From Azospirillum sp. SYSU D00513 (GTDB taxonomy: Bacteria; Pseudomonadota; Alphaproteobacteria; Azospirillales; Azospirillaceae): a stretch of DNA of 64,000 nt. The notes below the pieces were generated by a model. The model searched no databases. It saw only the letters and a program-made list of their open reading frames with translations, and was not told the origin of the DNA. The DNA lies in assembly GCF_017356015.1 (NCBI RefSeq), contig NZ_JAFIQV010000005.1:124001-188000 (forward strand), read 5' to 3'. The first letter of the stretch is position 1. Every line of letters begins with the position of its first letter. Below, piece by piece: positions 1 to 13,630 of this stretch. The translations under genes and the position numbers were made by a program.

Positions 1-34
1 CGCGGCCTCCACCGACAAGACCGCGGCCCCCTGA
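1..34 (+). CDS. Possible 3' end of an upstream gene
   Basis: Reading from base 2, the frame gives a short Ala/Thr/Lys-rich tail (AASTDKTAAP) and stops at TGA 32-34, 42 bp before the puuE start. It could be the last residues of a gene that begins before the window. Too little is present to assign a family, and chance reading is possible. Confidence 0.3.
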   Translation, partial: AASTDKTAAP

Positions 35-76
35 TCCCCTTCCCTTCCCGCCCGAACCACCGCCGGAGCCCCGCAG

Positions 77-994
77 ATGACGGACGCCTACCCCCGCGAC
101 ATGATCGGCTACGGAGCCGAGCCGCCGCACGCCAACTGGCCGGGCGGGGCGCGGGTGGCGGTGCAGTTCGTGGTCAATTACGAGGAGGGCGGCGAGAACA
201 ACGTGCTGCACGGCGACGCCGCCTCGGAAGCCTTCCTGTCGGAGATCGTCGGCGCCCAGCCCATCCAGGGCATGCGGCACATGAACATGGAGTCGATCTA
301 CGAGTACGGCTCGCGCGCCGGCTTCTGGCGGCTGCACCGCATGTTCACCGAGCGCGGCATGCCGGTCACCGTCTACGGCGTCGCCATGGCGCTGGAGCGC
401 AACCCCGACGCCGTCGCCGCCATGAAGGCCGCGGGCTGGGAGATCGCCACCCACGGCTGGCGCTGGATCGACTATCAGCACCGGTCGGCCGAGGAGGAGC
501 GCGAGCACATGCTGCGCGCCATCGAGGTGCACACCCGCGTGACGGGGGAGCGGCCGCTCGGCTGGTATCTCGGCCGTTGCAGCCCGAACACCTGGCGGCT
601 GGTGGCCGAGGAGGGCGGCTTCGTCTACAACGCCGACTCCTACGCCGACGACCTGCCCTATTGGGACGACCGCCACGGCCGCCCGCAGCTGATCGTGCCC
701 TACACGCTCGACGCCAACGACATGCGCTTCGCGACGAACCAGGGCTTCAACACGGGCGAGCACTTCTTCAGCTACCTCAAGGACAGCTTCGATGTGCTCT
801 ACGCGGAGGGCGCGGAGCGACCGAGGATGATGTCGGTCGGGCTGCACTGCCGCCTTGTCGGGCGGCCGGGCCGCGCGGCGGCACTCGCCCGCTTCCTCGA
901 TTACGTGCGGGGCCATGACAGGGTGTGGGTCACCACCCGGCTCGACATCGCCCGGCACTGGATCGCCGAGCATCCCTATCGCGGGGATCGATAA
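77..994 (+). CDS. puuE: Allantoinase PuuE (polysaccharide-deacetylase fold)
   Basis: A 305-residue protein of the polysaccharide-deacetylase superfamily, close to bacterial PuuE allantoinases that open allantoin to allantoate in purine catabolism. The N-terminal 'YPRDMIGYG' and '[15 protein letters not shown]' segments are typical of PuuE. The catalytic fold shows in '[14 protein letters not shown]' near residue 120 and '[13 protein letters not shown]' further on. There is no signal peptide, so the protein is cytoplasmic. The ATG at 77 follows GGAG at about 8 bp. Neighbouring uricase or transthyretin-like genes, if any, would lie upstream of the window. A related cyclic-amide deacetylase is the main alternative. 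Confidence 0.88.
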   Translation: MTDAYPRDMIGYGAEPPHANWPGGARVAVQFVVNYEEGGENNVLHGDAASEAFLSEIVGAQPIQGMRHMNMESIYEYGSRAGFWRLHRMFTERGMPVTVYGVAMALERNPDAVAAMKAAGWEIATHGWRWIDYQHRSAEEEREHMLRAIEVHTRVTGERPLGWYLGRCSPNTWRLVAEEGGFVYNADSYADDLPYWDDRHGRPQLIVPYTLDANDMRFATNQGFNTGEHFFSYLKDSFDVLYAEGAERPRMMSVGLHCRLVGRPGRAAALARFLDYVRGHDRVWVTTRLDIARHWIAEHPYRGDR

Positions 995-1095
995 CGAAAC
1001 GGCGGGAGTGGAGGATTTGCCCCGGCGCTCTTGCCCGGCACGCCCCCTCGCCTCACATAGACAACGGCAGTAAAAACAAGGGAAACCTTACGGAT

Positions 1096-1368
1096 ATGGG
1101 CAGCTTCAGCATCTGGCATTGGATCATCGTTCTCGTCATCATCCTGCTCCTGTTCGGGGCCGGGAAGCTGCCGTCGGTCATGGGCGATCTCGCCAAGGGC
1201 GTGAAGGCCTTCAAGTCCGGCATGAAGGACGATGAGGACGACAAGCCCGCCCCGGCCGCCTCGACGACCACCATCCAGCATGAGGTGCCGCCGGCCGCTC
1301 CCCGTCCGGGTGCCGCACCCGGTGTCTCCGAGGCCCCGCGCCAGCCGGGCCCGCCTCCGCAGGGCTGA
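1096..1368 (+). CDS. tatA: Sec-independent translocase subunit TatA
   Basis: A 90-residue protein with the TatA layout: a short N-terminus (MGSFSIWHW), one hydrophobic helix at about residues 8-22, the hinge 'FGAGKLP', an amphipathic helix ([14 protein letters not shown]) and an acidic, Pro/Ala-rich tail. TatA forms the variable-size pore that passes folded, twin-arginine-tagged proteins across the inner membrane. The start at 1096 puts the helix at the usual place; longer in-frame starts would add an unrelated extension. No tatB or tatC follows. The next element is a stem-loop at 1391-1426, so tatA looks monocistronic here and its partners must lie elsewhere. Confidence 0.9.
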   Translation: MGSFSIWHWIIVLVIILLLFGAGKLPSVMGDLAKGVKAFKSGMKDDEDDKPAPAASTTTIQHEVPPAAPRPGAAPGVSEAPRQPGPPPQG

Positions 1369-1390
1369 ACCCCACGGACCTGAGCCCGCA

Positions 1391-1426
1391 GGACCGGCGC
1401 CCGATCTTTCTCACGGGCGCCGGTCC
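1391..1426 (+). terminator. Stem-loop after tatA
   Basis: A 13-bp GC-rich inverted repeat (arms 1391-1403 and 1414-1426, 10-nt loop) lies 22 bp after the tatA stop. A short T run (GGGTTTTA) comes about 9 nt after the stem, so it is a probable intrinsic terminator, though the U tract is not directly abutting. Confidence 0.6.
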
Positions 1427-1537
1427 GCATGCGGGTTTTAACCCTGTGGAATTTACGGTAGAAAGAGCGGGAATCGATTCCCGAGGCCCCGGCGCGCGTC
1501 CATTGCGCGGGCGGGCCTTCTCCTCCCCGCCGACCTT

Positions 1538-2806
1538 TTGGATGTTCCCCCCGCCGTGAGCGTCAAGGACAAGCACAAGACCCCCGGCCGGCGGCCCGCC
1601 GGAACCGCTTCCACCGGAACGGAGCCCGCCGAGGCCAGCCGCGAGGACATCGCGAAGCTCCTGCGCGCGCTGAACGACGACCTGCCGCCGAACGCGGCCG
1701 ACGATCACGGCGCCGACCCGCTGGACGACGACGCGCTGGACGATGGGCCGGAGAGGAAGGCGGACCGCCGCCTGCCGCTCGGCATGATCGCCGCCGCCCT
1801 GGTCGCGGCGGCCGGCGTGGGCTTCGCGGTCGTGATGCTGGATGGCCGGGGCGGCGAGGATGCGTCCTCCGTCGCCGAGGCGCCGCAGGTGATGGACGAG
1901 GGCAGTCAGAGTGGGGGCAACCAGGGTGGCGGGCCGCAGGCGCTGATCGCCCGCCCCGATCTCGCCCCGTCCGACCCGGCCGCACCCGCCGTCCTGGCGC
2001 CGCCCCCCGCAATGCCGGAAGCGCCCGCGCCGACCGCCCCGCCGGCAACCGCCGCCGCTCCCGCGCCGCAGAGCACGCCTCCCCTCGCCGCCACCGCTCC
2101 CGAGCCGCCCGCGCCCGCCGCCGCCGCCCCCCGGAGCGCCGAGGCACCGGCCGCGAAGCCGGCCGATCCGGCACCTGCGTCGGCCCTGGCACCTGCATCG
2201 CCCCCGTCGCCTGTATCGGCCCCGTCGCCCACGACCGCTCCCGCCGCCGACACCCGCCAGCCCGAGACCGCCACGGCGGCAGGCCCGGTTGCTGTCACCG
2301 CGCCCGCTCCGGCCCCCGCGCCCCAGCCGGCGCCGCCCGTGGCCGAGGCACCGGCGGCCGAACCCGCTCCGCCGGCCCCTGCCCAGAGTGCTCAGACTCA
2401 GAGTGCTCAAACTCAAAGCGCTCCGGTCCGGAGTGGTCCGCCTCCAGCGCCTCCCGCGCAAACGGCCCCGCCGCCAGCCGCGGCGACGCAGCCGGCCAAG
2501 CCGGCGGCATCCCCCCGCGCTCCGGCGGCGGCGGCTCCGGCCGTCCCGGCGCAGGGGAACGGCGGGCGCTTCACCATCCAGCTCGGCTCCTTCCAGGTGG
2601 CGGAGAACGCCGACGCGCTGGTGCGCCGCCTCCAGGCGCGCGGCATCGAGGCCTACACGCTGGCCTGGACCGACTCCGAGCAGCGGAACTGGCGCGTCGT
2701 GCGCGTCGGCCGCTACCCCAGCAGCGCCGAGGCGCAACGCGCCGCCGAGGATCTGCGGAGCAGCATCGGCGGGCTGAATCCCGTCGTCGTCATCGGGGCA
2801 CGCTGA
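1538..2806 (+). CDS. SPOR-domain membrane protein
   Basis: A 422-residue protein from the TTG at 1538; a GTG at 1556 is an equally possible start, since neither has a clear ribosome site. It has an N-terminal cytoplasmic part, one transmembrane segment near residues 81-103, a very long Pro/Ala linker (about 120-330) that includes short 'SAQTQ' repeats, and a C-terminal SPOR domain (about 345-422; 'FTIQLGSFQVAENADAL', 'WRVVRVGRYPSSAEA'). SPOR domains bind glycan strands lacking stem peptides and take proteins to the septum. This suggests a periplasmic envelope or division role like FtsN or DamX, but the specific function is not visible. Confidence 0.8.
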   Translation: MDVPPAVSVKDKHKTPGRRPAGTASTGTEPAEASREDIAKLLRALNDDLPPNAADDHGADPLDDDALDDGPERKADRRLPLGMIAAALVAAAGVGFAVVMLDGRGGEDASSVAEAPQVMDEGSQSGGNQGGGPQALIARPDLAPSDPAAPAVLAPPPAMPEAPAPTAPPATAAAPAPQSTPPLAATAPEPPAPAAAAPRSAEAPAAKPADPAPASALAPASPPSPVSAPSPTTAPAADTRQPETATAAGPVAVTAPAPAPAPQPAPPVAEAPAAEPAPPAPAQSAQTQSAQTQSAPVRSGPPPAPPAQTAPPPAAATQPAKPAASPRAPAAAAPAVPAQGNGGRFTIQLGSFQVAENADALVRRLQARGIEAYTLAWTDSEQRNWRVVRVGRYPSSAEAQRAAEDLRSSIGGLNPVVVIGAR

Positions 2807-2856
2807 GCCCGGCGTCCGGACGGACGCCGGACGATGCCGCAAAGGGAACGATCCCC

Positions 2857-3378
2857 ATGCACGGCCCGCACACCATGCCAGCGGAACCGCTTTTCCGCGC
2901 CGTTCTCGACACCAACGTGCTGGTCGCCTACGCCCTGCTCGGCGAGGGCGTCTCGCGCCGCGACGAGGCCGTGCGGAACTGCGTCGAGACGGCGCTGGCC
3001 ACGGGCGAGCTTCTGGCGTCCGAGGACACGCTCGCCGAACTGCGCGCCGTCCTGACCCGTCCGGACTTCGAGCGCTACAAACCCGCCGCCGAGCGGGAGC
3101 GGAGCGTCGCCGCCTTCACCGCCCGGTCGCGGCTGGTCCGGCCCGCCGAGATCGGCCGGCTGTGCCGGGACCCGGAGGACGACATGTTCCTCGCGGTGGC
3201 GCTGGCGGGCGACGCGGACTGGCTGGTCACGGTGGACCGGCAGCTCCTGTCGGTGCGCGGCATCGGCCGAACCCGCATCCTGCGCCCCGCGCGCTTCCTG
3301 GAGGCCTTGCCGGAAGCGGCGCGCCGGCCCGGAGGGACGGCCCGGCCGGGCGGACCGGGTGACGGTTGCGAGGGGTAG
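2857..3378 (+). CDS. PIN-domain protein (toxin-like, COG1569 type)
   Basis: A 173-residue PIN-fold protein. 'AVLDTNVLVAYALLGEG' near the N-terminus supplies the first catalytic Asp, 'TLAELRAVL' the conserved Glu, and 'DPEDDMFLAVALAGDADWLVT' the downstream acidic residues of the metal site. The family contains RNases, often VapC-like toxins. No small antitoxin gene precedes it: the SPOR gene ends 50 bp upstream. It therefore looks solitary, and a housekeeping RNase role cannot be excluded. The ATG at 2857 has AAGGGAA about 8 bp upstream; a second ATG sits at 2875. Confidence 0.75.
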   Translation: MHGPHTMPAEPLFRAVLDTNVLVAYALLGEGVSRRDEAVRNCVETALATGELLASEDTLAELRAVLTRPDFERYKPAAERERSVAAFTARSRLVRPAEIGRLCRDPEDDMFLAVALAGDADWLVTVDRQLLSVRGIGRTRILRPARFLEALPEAARRPGGTARPGGPGDGCEG

Positions 3379-3457
3379 CCCCGGCTTTTTACCCTCGACA
3401 AGCGGGCCGCGATCCATAGAATGAACCGTGAACACTTCGCAAACCGCGAGTGAACGG

Positions 3458-3952
3458 ATGAGCATGCAACCCCTCCTCTTCGACGACCTGCCCGAGACGG
3501 AACGGGTGCGCAAGCCGGCGCGCCGGTCCCGCGCCACAAACCTCGCAGCGCCCGTCGAGGTGGACGTGGTGCGCGAAGCCGTGCCGGCGCCTCTTCCCGG
3601 CTCCCTGGCCGCCGCTCCGGCGGACGGCAGGGCCGCCCGGCGGAAGGCCGCGGCGCTGGCCCCGGCGCCGGTCCGGGAGCAGCCCGCCGCCCTGCCGCTG
3701 GCGCCCCCCGCCCCGCCCCCGCCTCCGCCGGCCTTCGAGCCGGCCGCGCTCACCAACGCGGAGCTGCGCGCGCTCGTCCAGGCCCTGCCGGACCAGCGCC
3801 TCGCCCATCTGCTGCTGGAAGCCGCGCGCGAGCTGAAGCGCCGCGTGGCCCCCGACCATTGGGACGAGGAGGCCGGCCCGTTCGAGCCCGACCAGACCCT
3901 GCTGCGCGCCGCGCGCCAGGCCGCCGGGGAACTGTCCGGCGAGGACGCCTGA
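3458..3952 (+). CDS. Hypothetical Pro/Ala-rich protein
   Basis: A 164-residue protein (174 if the GTG at 3428 is used) that I do not recognise. It opens with 'MSMQPLLFDDLPETERVRK', has a low-complexity Ala/Pro middle with a run of prolines near residue 95, and ends in a helical, charged region ('LRALVQALPDQRLAHLLLEA') of about 65 residues that is probably the folded part. No signal peptide or membrane helix is seen. It stands alone between the PIN gene and the DedA-type gene. Confidence 0.55.
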   Translation: MSMQPLLFDDLPETERVRKPARRSRATNLAAPVEVDVVREAVPAPLPGSLAAAPADGRAARRKAAALAPAPVREQPAALPLAPPAPPPPPPAFEPAALTNAELRALVQALPDQRLAHLLLEAARELKRRVAPDHWDEEAGPFEPDQTLLRAARQAAGELSGEDA

Positions 3953-4131
3953 CGGCCCTTCCCGGAAGACCGTTTCGCCATTCTTTCGCCAGGATTCATG
4001 TCGGGCATTCCGACCGCGTCTGTGGCATGATCCGGCGCCTGGATCGGGCGAAGGGCGGGACAGCCTGACCCGAAATTGCGTTCGCGGGCGCAGCCGGGCT
4101 GGGAGGAAGCGAGTTTTCCGGGAGAGTTCTG

Positions 4132-4713
4132 TTGGATTGGATTGCCTGGCTTCAGGGATGGGGTGACTGGTTCTACCCGATCGCTTTCTTATGGGCCTTC
4201 TTCGAAGGTGAGACCTTCGTCATCTTCGGGGGCATGGGTGCCCACATGGGCATCATCAACCTGTACTGGCTGATCGCGGCGGTGTGGATCGGCAGCTTCT
4301 GCGGTGACCAGTGCTGGTACTGGATCGGCCGGAAATGGGGCGCCAAGGCGCTCGCCCGCTTCCCCTCGGCCGAGGCCAAGTCCGAGCGCATCCTGGGCTG
4401 GCTCGCGCGCTACGGCGTCGGCTTCATCCTGGTTTTCCGCTTCATCTACGGCGTGCGCAACGTGGCCTCGGTCGCCATCGGCACCTCGCGCATGCCCGTC
4501 ACGAAATTCATGTTCTGGAACTTCATCGCGGCCGGCATCTGGGCCTGCAGCTTCGCGGGCGCCGGCTACCTGTTCGGCGAGGCCGCGGCGGCGGCTGGCG
4601 AACACGGCATGAAGATCCTGCTCCTGATCATCGTGGTCATCGGCGGTGCCATCATCGCGCGCAAGAGCCTGCGCTGGGCACGCCGGCGCGGCTCGGCCGA
4701 GAACGAGGCCTGA
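4132..4713 (+). CDS. DedA/VTT-family membrane protein
   Basis: A 193-residue polytopic inner-membrane protein of the DedA (SNARE-associated/VTT) family. Members include undecaprenyl-phosphate and phospholipid flippases and proteins needed for membrane-potential homeostasis. 'FFEGETFVIFGGMGA' in the first third and 'FRFIYGVRN' plus 'GAGYLFGE' later match the conserved 'E..' and 'FxRxxxG..R' regions. At least four hydrophobic helices are present, with a basic C-terminus. The TTG start at 4132 is preceded by GGGAG at 4120-4124. A second VTT-type protein lies at 62700-63281 but belongs to another subgroup. Confidence 0.85.
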   Translation: MDWIAWLQGWGDWFYPIAFLWAFFEGETFVIFGGMGAHMGIINLYWLIAAVWIGSFCGDQCWYWIGRKWGAKALARFPSAEAKSERILGWLARYGVGFILVFRFIYGVRNVASVAIGTSRMPVTKFMFWNFIAAGIWACSFAGAGYLFGEAAAAAGEHGMKILLLIIVVIGGAIIARKSLRWARRRGSAENEA

Positions 4714-4721
4714 GACACCGG

Positions 4722-4778
4722 GAGAGGCAAGGCGGCCGGGAAAGGCGGAAGCAGCACCCGGCCCCCTTGCCCGCTCTC
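4722..4778. terminator. Long imperfect hairpin between convergent genes
   Basis: Between the convergent stops at 4713 and 4798 the segments 4722-4740 and 4757-4778 pair over most of their length (GAGAG/CTCTC, CAAGG/CCTTG, GGCCGGG/CCCGGCC) with small bulges. There is no clear T run. It could end transcription from both sides, but this rests only on its position and pairing. Confidence 0.4.
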
Positions 4779-4797
4779 TCGGCCGCTCCCGGCCCGG

Positions 4798-5967
4798 TCA
4801 GGGCTTGCGCTGGATCCAGATGGCCGTGAGGTCGTCGCGCAGGGGCGCGCGCGCCCCGGCGTTGAAGCGGTCCAGCATGTGGCGCAGGGGCGCCTTCGGC
4901 GCCGCGGCCAGCGCCGCGGCCACGAGATCCGGCACGCTTTCCTGGGTGATCGGGGCGAGGTCCGGCCGCGCCGGATCGGGCTCCGCCTCGATCAGCGCGT
5001 CGCTGTAGAGGAACAGGAAGCCGCCGCGCGGCAGGCGCAGCGTGCGGTCCTCGTACCGGGCACGGCGCGAGACGCCGAGCACCAGCCCAGCGGAATCGAG
5101 CATCTCGAGGCTGCCGCCGGTGCCCAGCACCGGTTTTGGGGAGCCGGCCGCCGCATAGGTCAGCCGGTCGGTCGCGAGATCGAGCACCCCGAAGAAGGCC
5201 GTGGCGAATTGCCCCACCGGCAGCACGTCCTTCAGCGCGAGGTTGAGCCGCGACAGCCAGTCCGACGGCGTGATGTCGTTCATCGGAATCCGCTCGATCA
5301 GCATGTGCAGGCGGAAGGTGTTGATCGCCGCCGTGATGCCGTGCCCGGCGAAATCGACGATGAGGAAGGCGACCCGGCGTTCGCCGAGCTTGTAGACGTT
5401 CCAGAAATCGCCGCCCAGCTCCGACGAGGTCTCGAAATGCGCATCCAGCGTAAGCCCGAACTCGTGAGCGATGGCATCGACGCGCGCGGGCTCCGGCAGC
5501 AGGGAGAGCTGCATCGACTGGGCCAGCCGAAGCTCCCGCTCCACGCGCTCGCGGAAGGCCGCGAGGTCGTTGAACAGCCGCCGCTTCTCCAACTGGTGGC
5601 GGACCCGGGCCGCGCATTCGCCCGGCTTGATCGGCTTCGAGATGAAATCGGTGCCGCCGGCCTCGAAACAGCGGACCTGCTCCTCGTCGCTGTCGTAGGC
5701 GGTCTGGAAAAGAACCGGAAGCTGCTCGTGTGTCGCGTTGCGGCGCAGGCTGCGGCACATTTCCAGCCCGTCCATGACCGGCATCTCGACATCGAGCAGG
5801 ATGAGGTCCGGCCGGAAGCCGTCGATCTTCGCCAACCCCTCCTCGCCGTTCTCGGCGAACTCGATGTCCGTGATGCCGAGCCGCCCGATCACCAGGGCGA
5901 GGGAGCGCCGGTTGAAGGCGTTGTCGTCCACGATGAGGACGCGGCTGCCGGTGAGCGGAAGGTTCAT
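4798..5967 (-). CDS. Response regulator with PP2C/SpoIIE phosphatase output
   Basis: A 389-residue protein: an N-terminal receiver (residues 1-125; 'VLIVDDNAFNRR', acceptor D59 in 'LILLDVEMP', 'SKPIKP'), a coiled segment, then an RsbU/SpoIIE-type phosphatase (about 150-385) with 'ELGGDFW', 'DFAGHG', 'YSDALIEAE' and 'DDLTAIWI' supplying the metal-binding acids. Such proteins remove phosphate from a STAS anti-anti-sigma factor when the receiver is phosphorylated. It is the last gene of a minus-strand set behind the ATPase (13-bp gap) and the STAS gene, which forms a full partner-switching cassette resembling HsbR/HsbA. The divergent double kinase at 7313 is a natural candidate input, by position only. 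Confidence 0.88.
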   Translation of the reverse strand: MNLPLTGSRVLIVDDNAFNRRSLALVIGRLGITDIEFAENGEEGLAKIDGFRPDLILLDVEMPVMDGLEMCRSLRRNATHEQLPVLFQTAYDSDEEQVRCFEAGGTDFISKPIKPGECAARVRHQLEKRRLFNDLAAFRERVERELRLAQSMQLSLLPEPARVDAIAHEFGLTLDAHFETSSELGGDFWNVYKLGERRVAFLIVDFAGHGITAAINTFRLHMLIERIPMNDITPSDWLSRLNLALKDVLPVGQFATAFFGVLDLATDRLTYAAAGSPKPVLGTGGSLEMLDSAGLVLGVSRRARYEDRTLRLPRGGFLFLYSDALIEAEPDPARPDLAPITQESVPDLVAAALAAAPKAPLRHMLDRFNAGARAPLRDDLTAIWIQRKP

Positions 5968-5980
5968 GGCGGGGCTGGGG

Positions 5981-6727
5981 TCAGAGATCGAACTGCAGCA
6001 GGGTGCAGCGGCCGCCGTCCGTCACCGTGACGGCGCGGGCGAGCGAGCGCATGAAGAGGAAGCCGCGGCCCGACCGCGCGCCGCGCCGCGCCGTTTCGGG
6101 AAGGGCCGAGCTGTCGAACCCCCCGCCCTGGTCGAGCACGGCGATGGACAGCGTGCCATCCTCCCAGCGGACGAACAGGTCCAGCCTCCGGCCGCGGACC
6201 GCGCCGTCGCCGAGCCGGTCCTGGATCAGCTGGCTGAACAGCCGGTGCCCCTCGGGCTTTTCCTTGGGCGCGCTGGGGATGCCCATGTTGCCGTGAAGGA
6301 TGGCGTTGGCGATCGCCTCGTGCAGGCACAGCTCCACCGCCGGCCTGCGTTCGTCGGTCAGAACGCCGCGCCGGGCCAGCGCGTCGCAGACCAGGACCGC
6401 GCATTGCAGCCCGTAGGCCGTCGCGGTGGTCAGGGACAGATAGAAGCCCTGGGTGACCGGCGGGACCCCGGCCCAGTCGCCCTGGGCGTCGCCCTGCTCC
6501 GTCAGTTCGACGGCGAAGAAGGCGCCATGCTCCAGTGCCGCCAGCCACCGCTCGCGGTCCGAGCCCGCCGGAAGGAGGGTGGCTTCCGCACGGTCCGCGT
6601 TCCCGCCCGCGGAGAGTCCGAAACGGGACGCCGCGCGCAACGCCAGATCGGCGGGCAGCCGTTCGCGGGCGACGCAGAAGGGACGTCCGGCGTCCGGATC
6701 CTCACTGCAGGACAGTGAGGATATCAT
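5981..6727 (-). CDS. Anti-sigma-type HATPase (RsbW-like kinase)
   Basis: A 248-residue protein. The N-terminal half (about 1-120) matches nothing I know. The C-terminal half is a GHKL ATPase of the RsbW/SpoIIAB type, with the N box 'ELCLHEAIANAILHGN', the G1 box 'VLDQGGGFD' and a glycine-rich lid 'RSGRGFLFMRSL'. Such proteins hold a sigma factor or other partner and phosphorylate a STAS antagonist. The ATG at 6727 overlaps the end of the STAS gene by 26 bp, so the two are probably translationally coupled. The extended N-terminus is longer than in classic RsbW and may bind the partner. No sigma factor gene lies next to it. Confidence 0.82.
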   Translation of the reverse strand: MISSLSCSEDPDAGRPFCVARERLPADLALRAASRFGLSAGGNADRAEATLLPAGSDRERWLAALEHGAFFAVELTEQGDAQGDWAGVPPVTQGFYLSLTTATAYGLQCAVLVCDALARRGVLTDERRPAVELCLHEAIANAILHGNMGIPSAPKEKPEGHRLFSQLIQDRLGDGAVRGRRLDLFVRWEDGTLSIAVLDQGGGFDSSALPETARRGARSGRGFLFMRSLARAVTVTDGGRCTLLQFDL

Positions 6728-7007
6728 GGAAACGGGCGAGCATCAGGGAACGCAGCACGCTGCCGCGAGGATGGCGGATGGACAGGTCAATCTGCCGCTC
6801 GTTGGCCTCTTCCTCGAGGATCAGCAGCATGCCGAGGCCAGCGGAGTCGATGAATTCGAGATCCTCGACGTCGAGGATGAAGCAGCGGGACGGTATATTG
6901 TCCAGCAGGTTGATGAGTTCCCGCAGCTTCTCGTGGTCGGTGAACTCCATCCGGCCGGACAGGTACGCCTCCGTGACGTCCATCGTGGTCTTGGAACGGA
7001 ACTGCAT
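6702..7007 (-). CDS. STAS-domain anti-anti-sigma factor
   Basis: A 101-residue STAS protein of the SpoIIAA/RsbV kind. The phosphorylatable loop is 'LEFIDSAGLGMLLI', with Ser as acceptor. It would be phosphorylated by the ATPase encoded next and dephosphorylated by the receiver-PP2C protein two genes down. The ATG at 7007 follows GAGGGCAAG; a GTG at 7049 would add 14 residues. A second STAS protein of exactly the same length and similar layout is encoded at 46811-47116. This is the first gene of the operon, and its promoter must lie in the AT-rich divergent region 7060-7180. Confidence 0.85.
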   Translation of the reverse strand: MQFRSKTTMDVTEAYLSGRMEFTDHEKLRELINLLDNIPSRCFILDVEDLEFIDSAGLGMLLILEEEANERQIDLSIRHPRGSVLRSLMLARFHDILTVLQ

Positions 7008-7084
7008 CTTGCCCTCGTCATACACGGAATGCCCGGCGGGGCCGAACACCGGCCCGCAGAGGCCCGCCGCCTTCTGCGGCGCGC

Positions 7085-7115
7085 ATCATACGAATTCGAA
7101 TAAATACTAGTTCAA
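7085..7115 (-). promoter_or_regulatory. Candidate promoter of the STAS operon
   Basis: On the minus strand a TTGAAC (7110-7115) and a TATGAT (7085-7090) resemble -35 and -10 hexamers, but the 19-bp spacer is longer than ideal. They lie in an AT-rich stretch between the divergent STAS operon and the double kinase gene. An alternative pair, TTGAGC with TAGTAT at 18 bp, overlaps it. The region is likely regulatory; the exact elements are uncertain. Confidence 0.35.
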
Positions 7116-7312
7116 AAGGCTTATTACGCTCAAGAGAGCTTTCGCGACGCCGAAAAAGATTTCAACCGCCGGTCCACATTCCTATGTCTGCATTTCCTGG
7201 CGCGAGAAGCGACCATGGACGTCCCCGCCCTCCGGGAGGTAAACTGCCGATAGGACTATGCCGTCCAGCCAGGGGTCACGCCTGGAGGACGGCCGGCGTG
7301 AAAGGCCTCGGC

Positions 7313-12892
<5,580 letters not shown>

Positions 12893-13054
12893 CGGCGGCG
12901 GCTCTTCCCCTGCGTTCGAGCCATCCTCCCGCTCCTGAACCATGCGCCCGGCCGGATCCCCCCGGCCGCCCTGCTCCTAATTCTTGCGTTTTATTCTAAA
13001 ATTTTATACAAATGTCTGGTTATTGCGGTGCGGTCTGTTCCGGAGGAGGACGCC

Positions 13055-13261
13055 ATGAGCACGGCGGATTGGCTGGACGAAAGGCTGGCGCAGCGGCGGC
13101 GGGACGCCAGGCTGCGCGCCGAGGCGAGGGCCGCGGCACAGCGCCGCCAGCGCTCGCGCCGGGTCCTGGTGAAGACCCGGAAGCTGGCCCGGATCCTGCT
13201 GGGCGTCGTGACGCTGGTCCTCGCCATCGCGGTCACGGAGATCCTCGTCCGGATGGGCTGA
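13055..13261 (+). CDS. Small basic single-pass membrane protein
   Basis: A 68-residue protein that I do not recognise. The first 45 residues are very basic and helical, with many Arg and Ala (from 'MSTADWLDERLAQRRR' onward), and the last 20 form a hydrophobic segment ('ILLGVVTLVLAIAVTEILV'). The layout suggests a C-tail-anchored inner-membrane protein with a cytoplasmic basic arm. The ATG has an excellent site, GGAGGAGGA at 13042-13050. An AT-rich stretch at about 12975-13030 upstream is a likely promoter, so the gene is probably transcribed on its own. Confidence 0.7.
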   Translation: MSTADWLDERLAQRRRDARLRAEARAAAQRRQRSRRVLVKTRKLARILLGVVTLVLAIAVTEILVRMG

Positions 13262-13274
13262 GCCTGCCGCCCGG

Positions 13275-13619
13275 TCAGGGCAGGATCACGACGTAGCGCT
13301 TGGTCGTGGTCTCCAGCACCTCCCAGCTTCCCTCGAAGCCCGGCTCGATGACGAAGCGGTCGCCCGCCCGCAAGGTCCAGCTCCGCCCGTCGGCGTGGCG
13401 CACGGTGCTGACGCCCTCCAGGATCTCGCAATACTCCCACTCGTCGTAGAGGATGCGCCAGGCGCCGGGGGTGGAGCGCCAGCGCCCGGCGAAACGCTTG
13501 CCGTCCGGCGACTCGTACTCGTTCCAGGTCGTGAAGACCGGCGCGCCGGAGAGGATGCGGTCCTCGGCCGGGGCGCCGGACTCGGGCTCGGCGGCGGGGT
13601 TCAGCGTCGTCAGGGTCAT
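13275..13619 (-). CDS. Cupin-domain protein (DUF861-like)
   Basis: A 114-residue single cupin of the small (S)-ureidoglycine-aminohydrolase-like/DUF861 type. 'WRILYDEWEYCEILEGVS' and 'LRAGDRFVIEPGFEGSWEV' give the two cupin motifs, and a C-terminal strand 'TTKRYVVIL' ends the barrel. The usual metal-binding His residues are largely replaced, so an enzymatic role is uncertain. The ATG at 13619 begins 11 bp after the stop of the HAD gene, which points to an operon. Members often sit beside catabolic enzymes; the substrate is unknown. Confidence 0.75.
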   Translation of the reverse strand: MTLTTLNPAAEPESGAPAEDRILSGAPVFTTWNEYESPDGKRFAGRWRSTPGAWRILYDEWEYCEILEGVSTVRHADGRSWTLRAGDRFVIEPGFEGSWEVLETTTKRYVVILP

Positions 13620-13630
13620 GGAGTCCTTCC

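Noticed and set aside
1211..2842. A 543-codon Gly/Arg-rich frame opposite the SPOR gene
   Set aside because: It is the complement of a Pro/Ala-rich linker and has no independent start or domain.
2857..3952. PIN gene plus following Pro/Ala-rich gene as a toxin-antitoxin pair
   Set aside because: The order is reversed, the gap is about 80 bp and the second protein is too large and low-complexity to look like an antitoxin.
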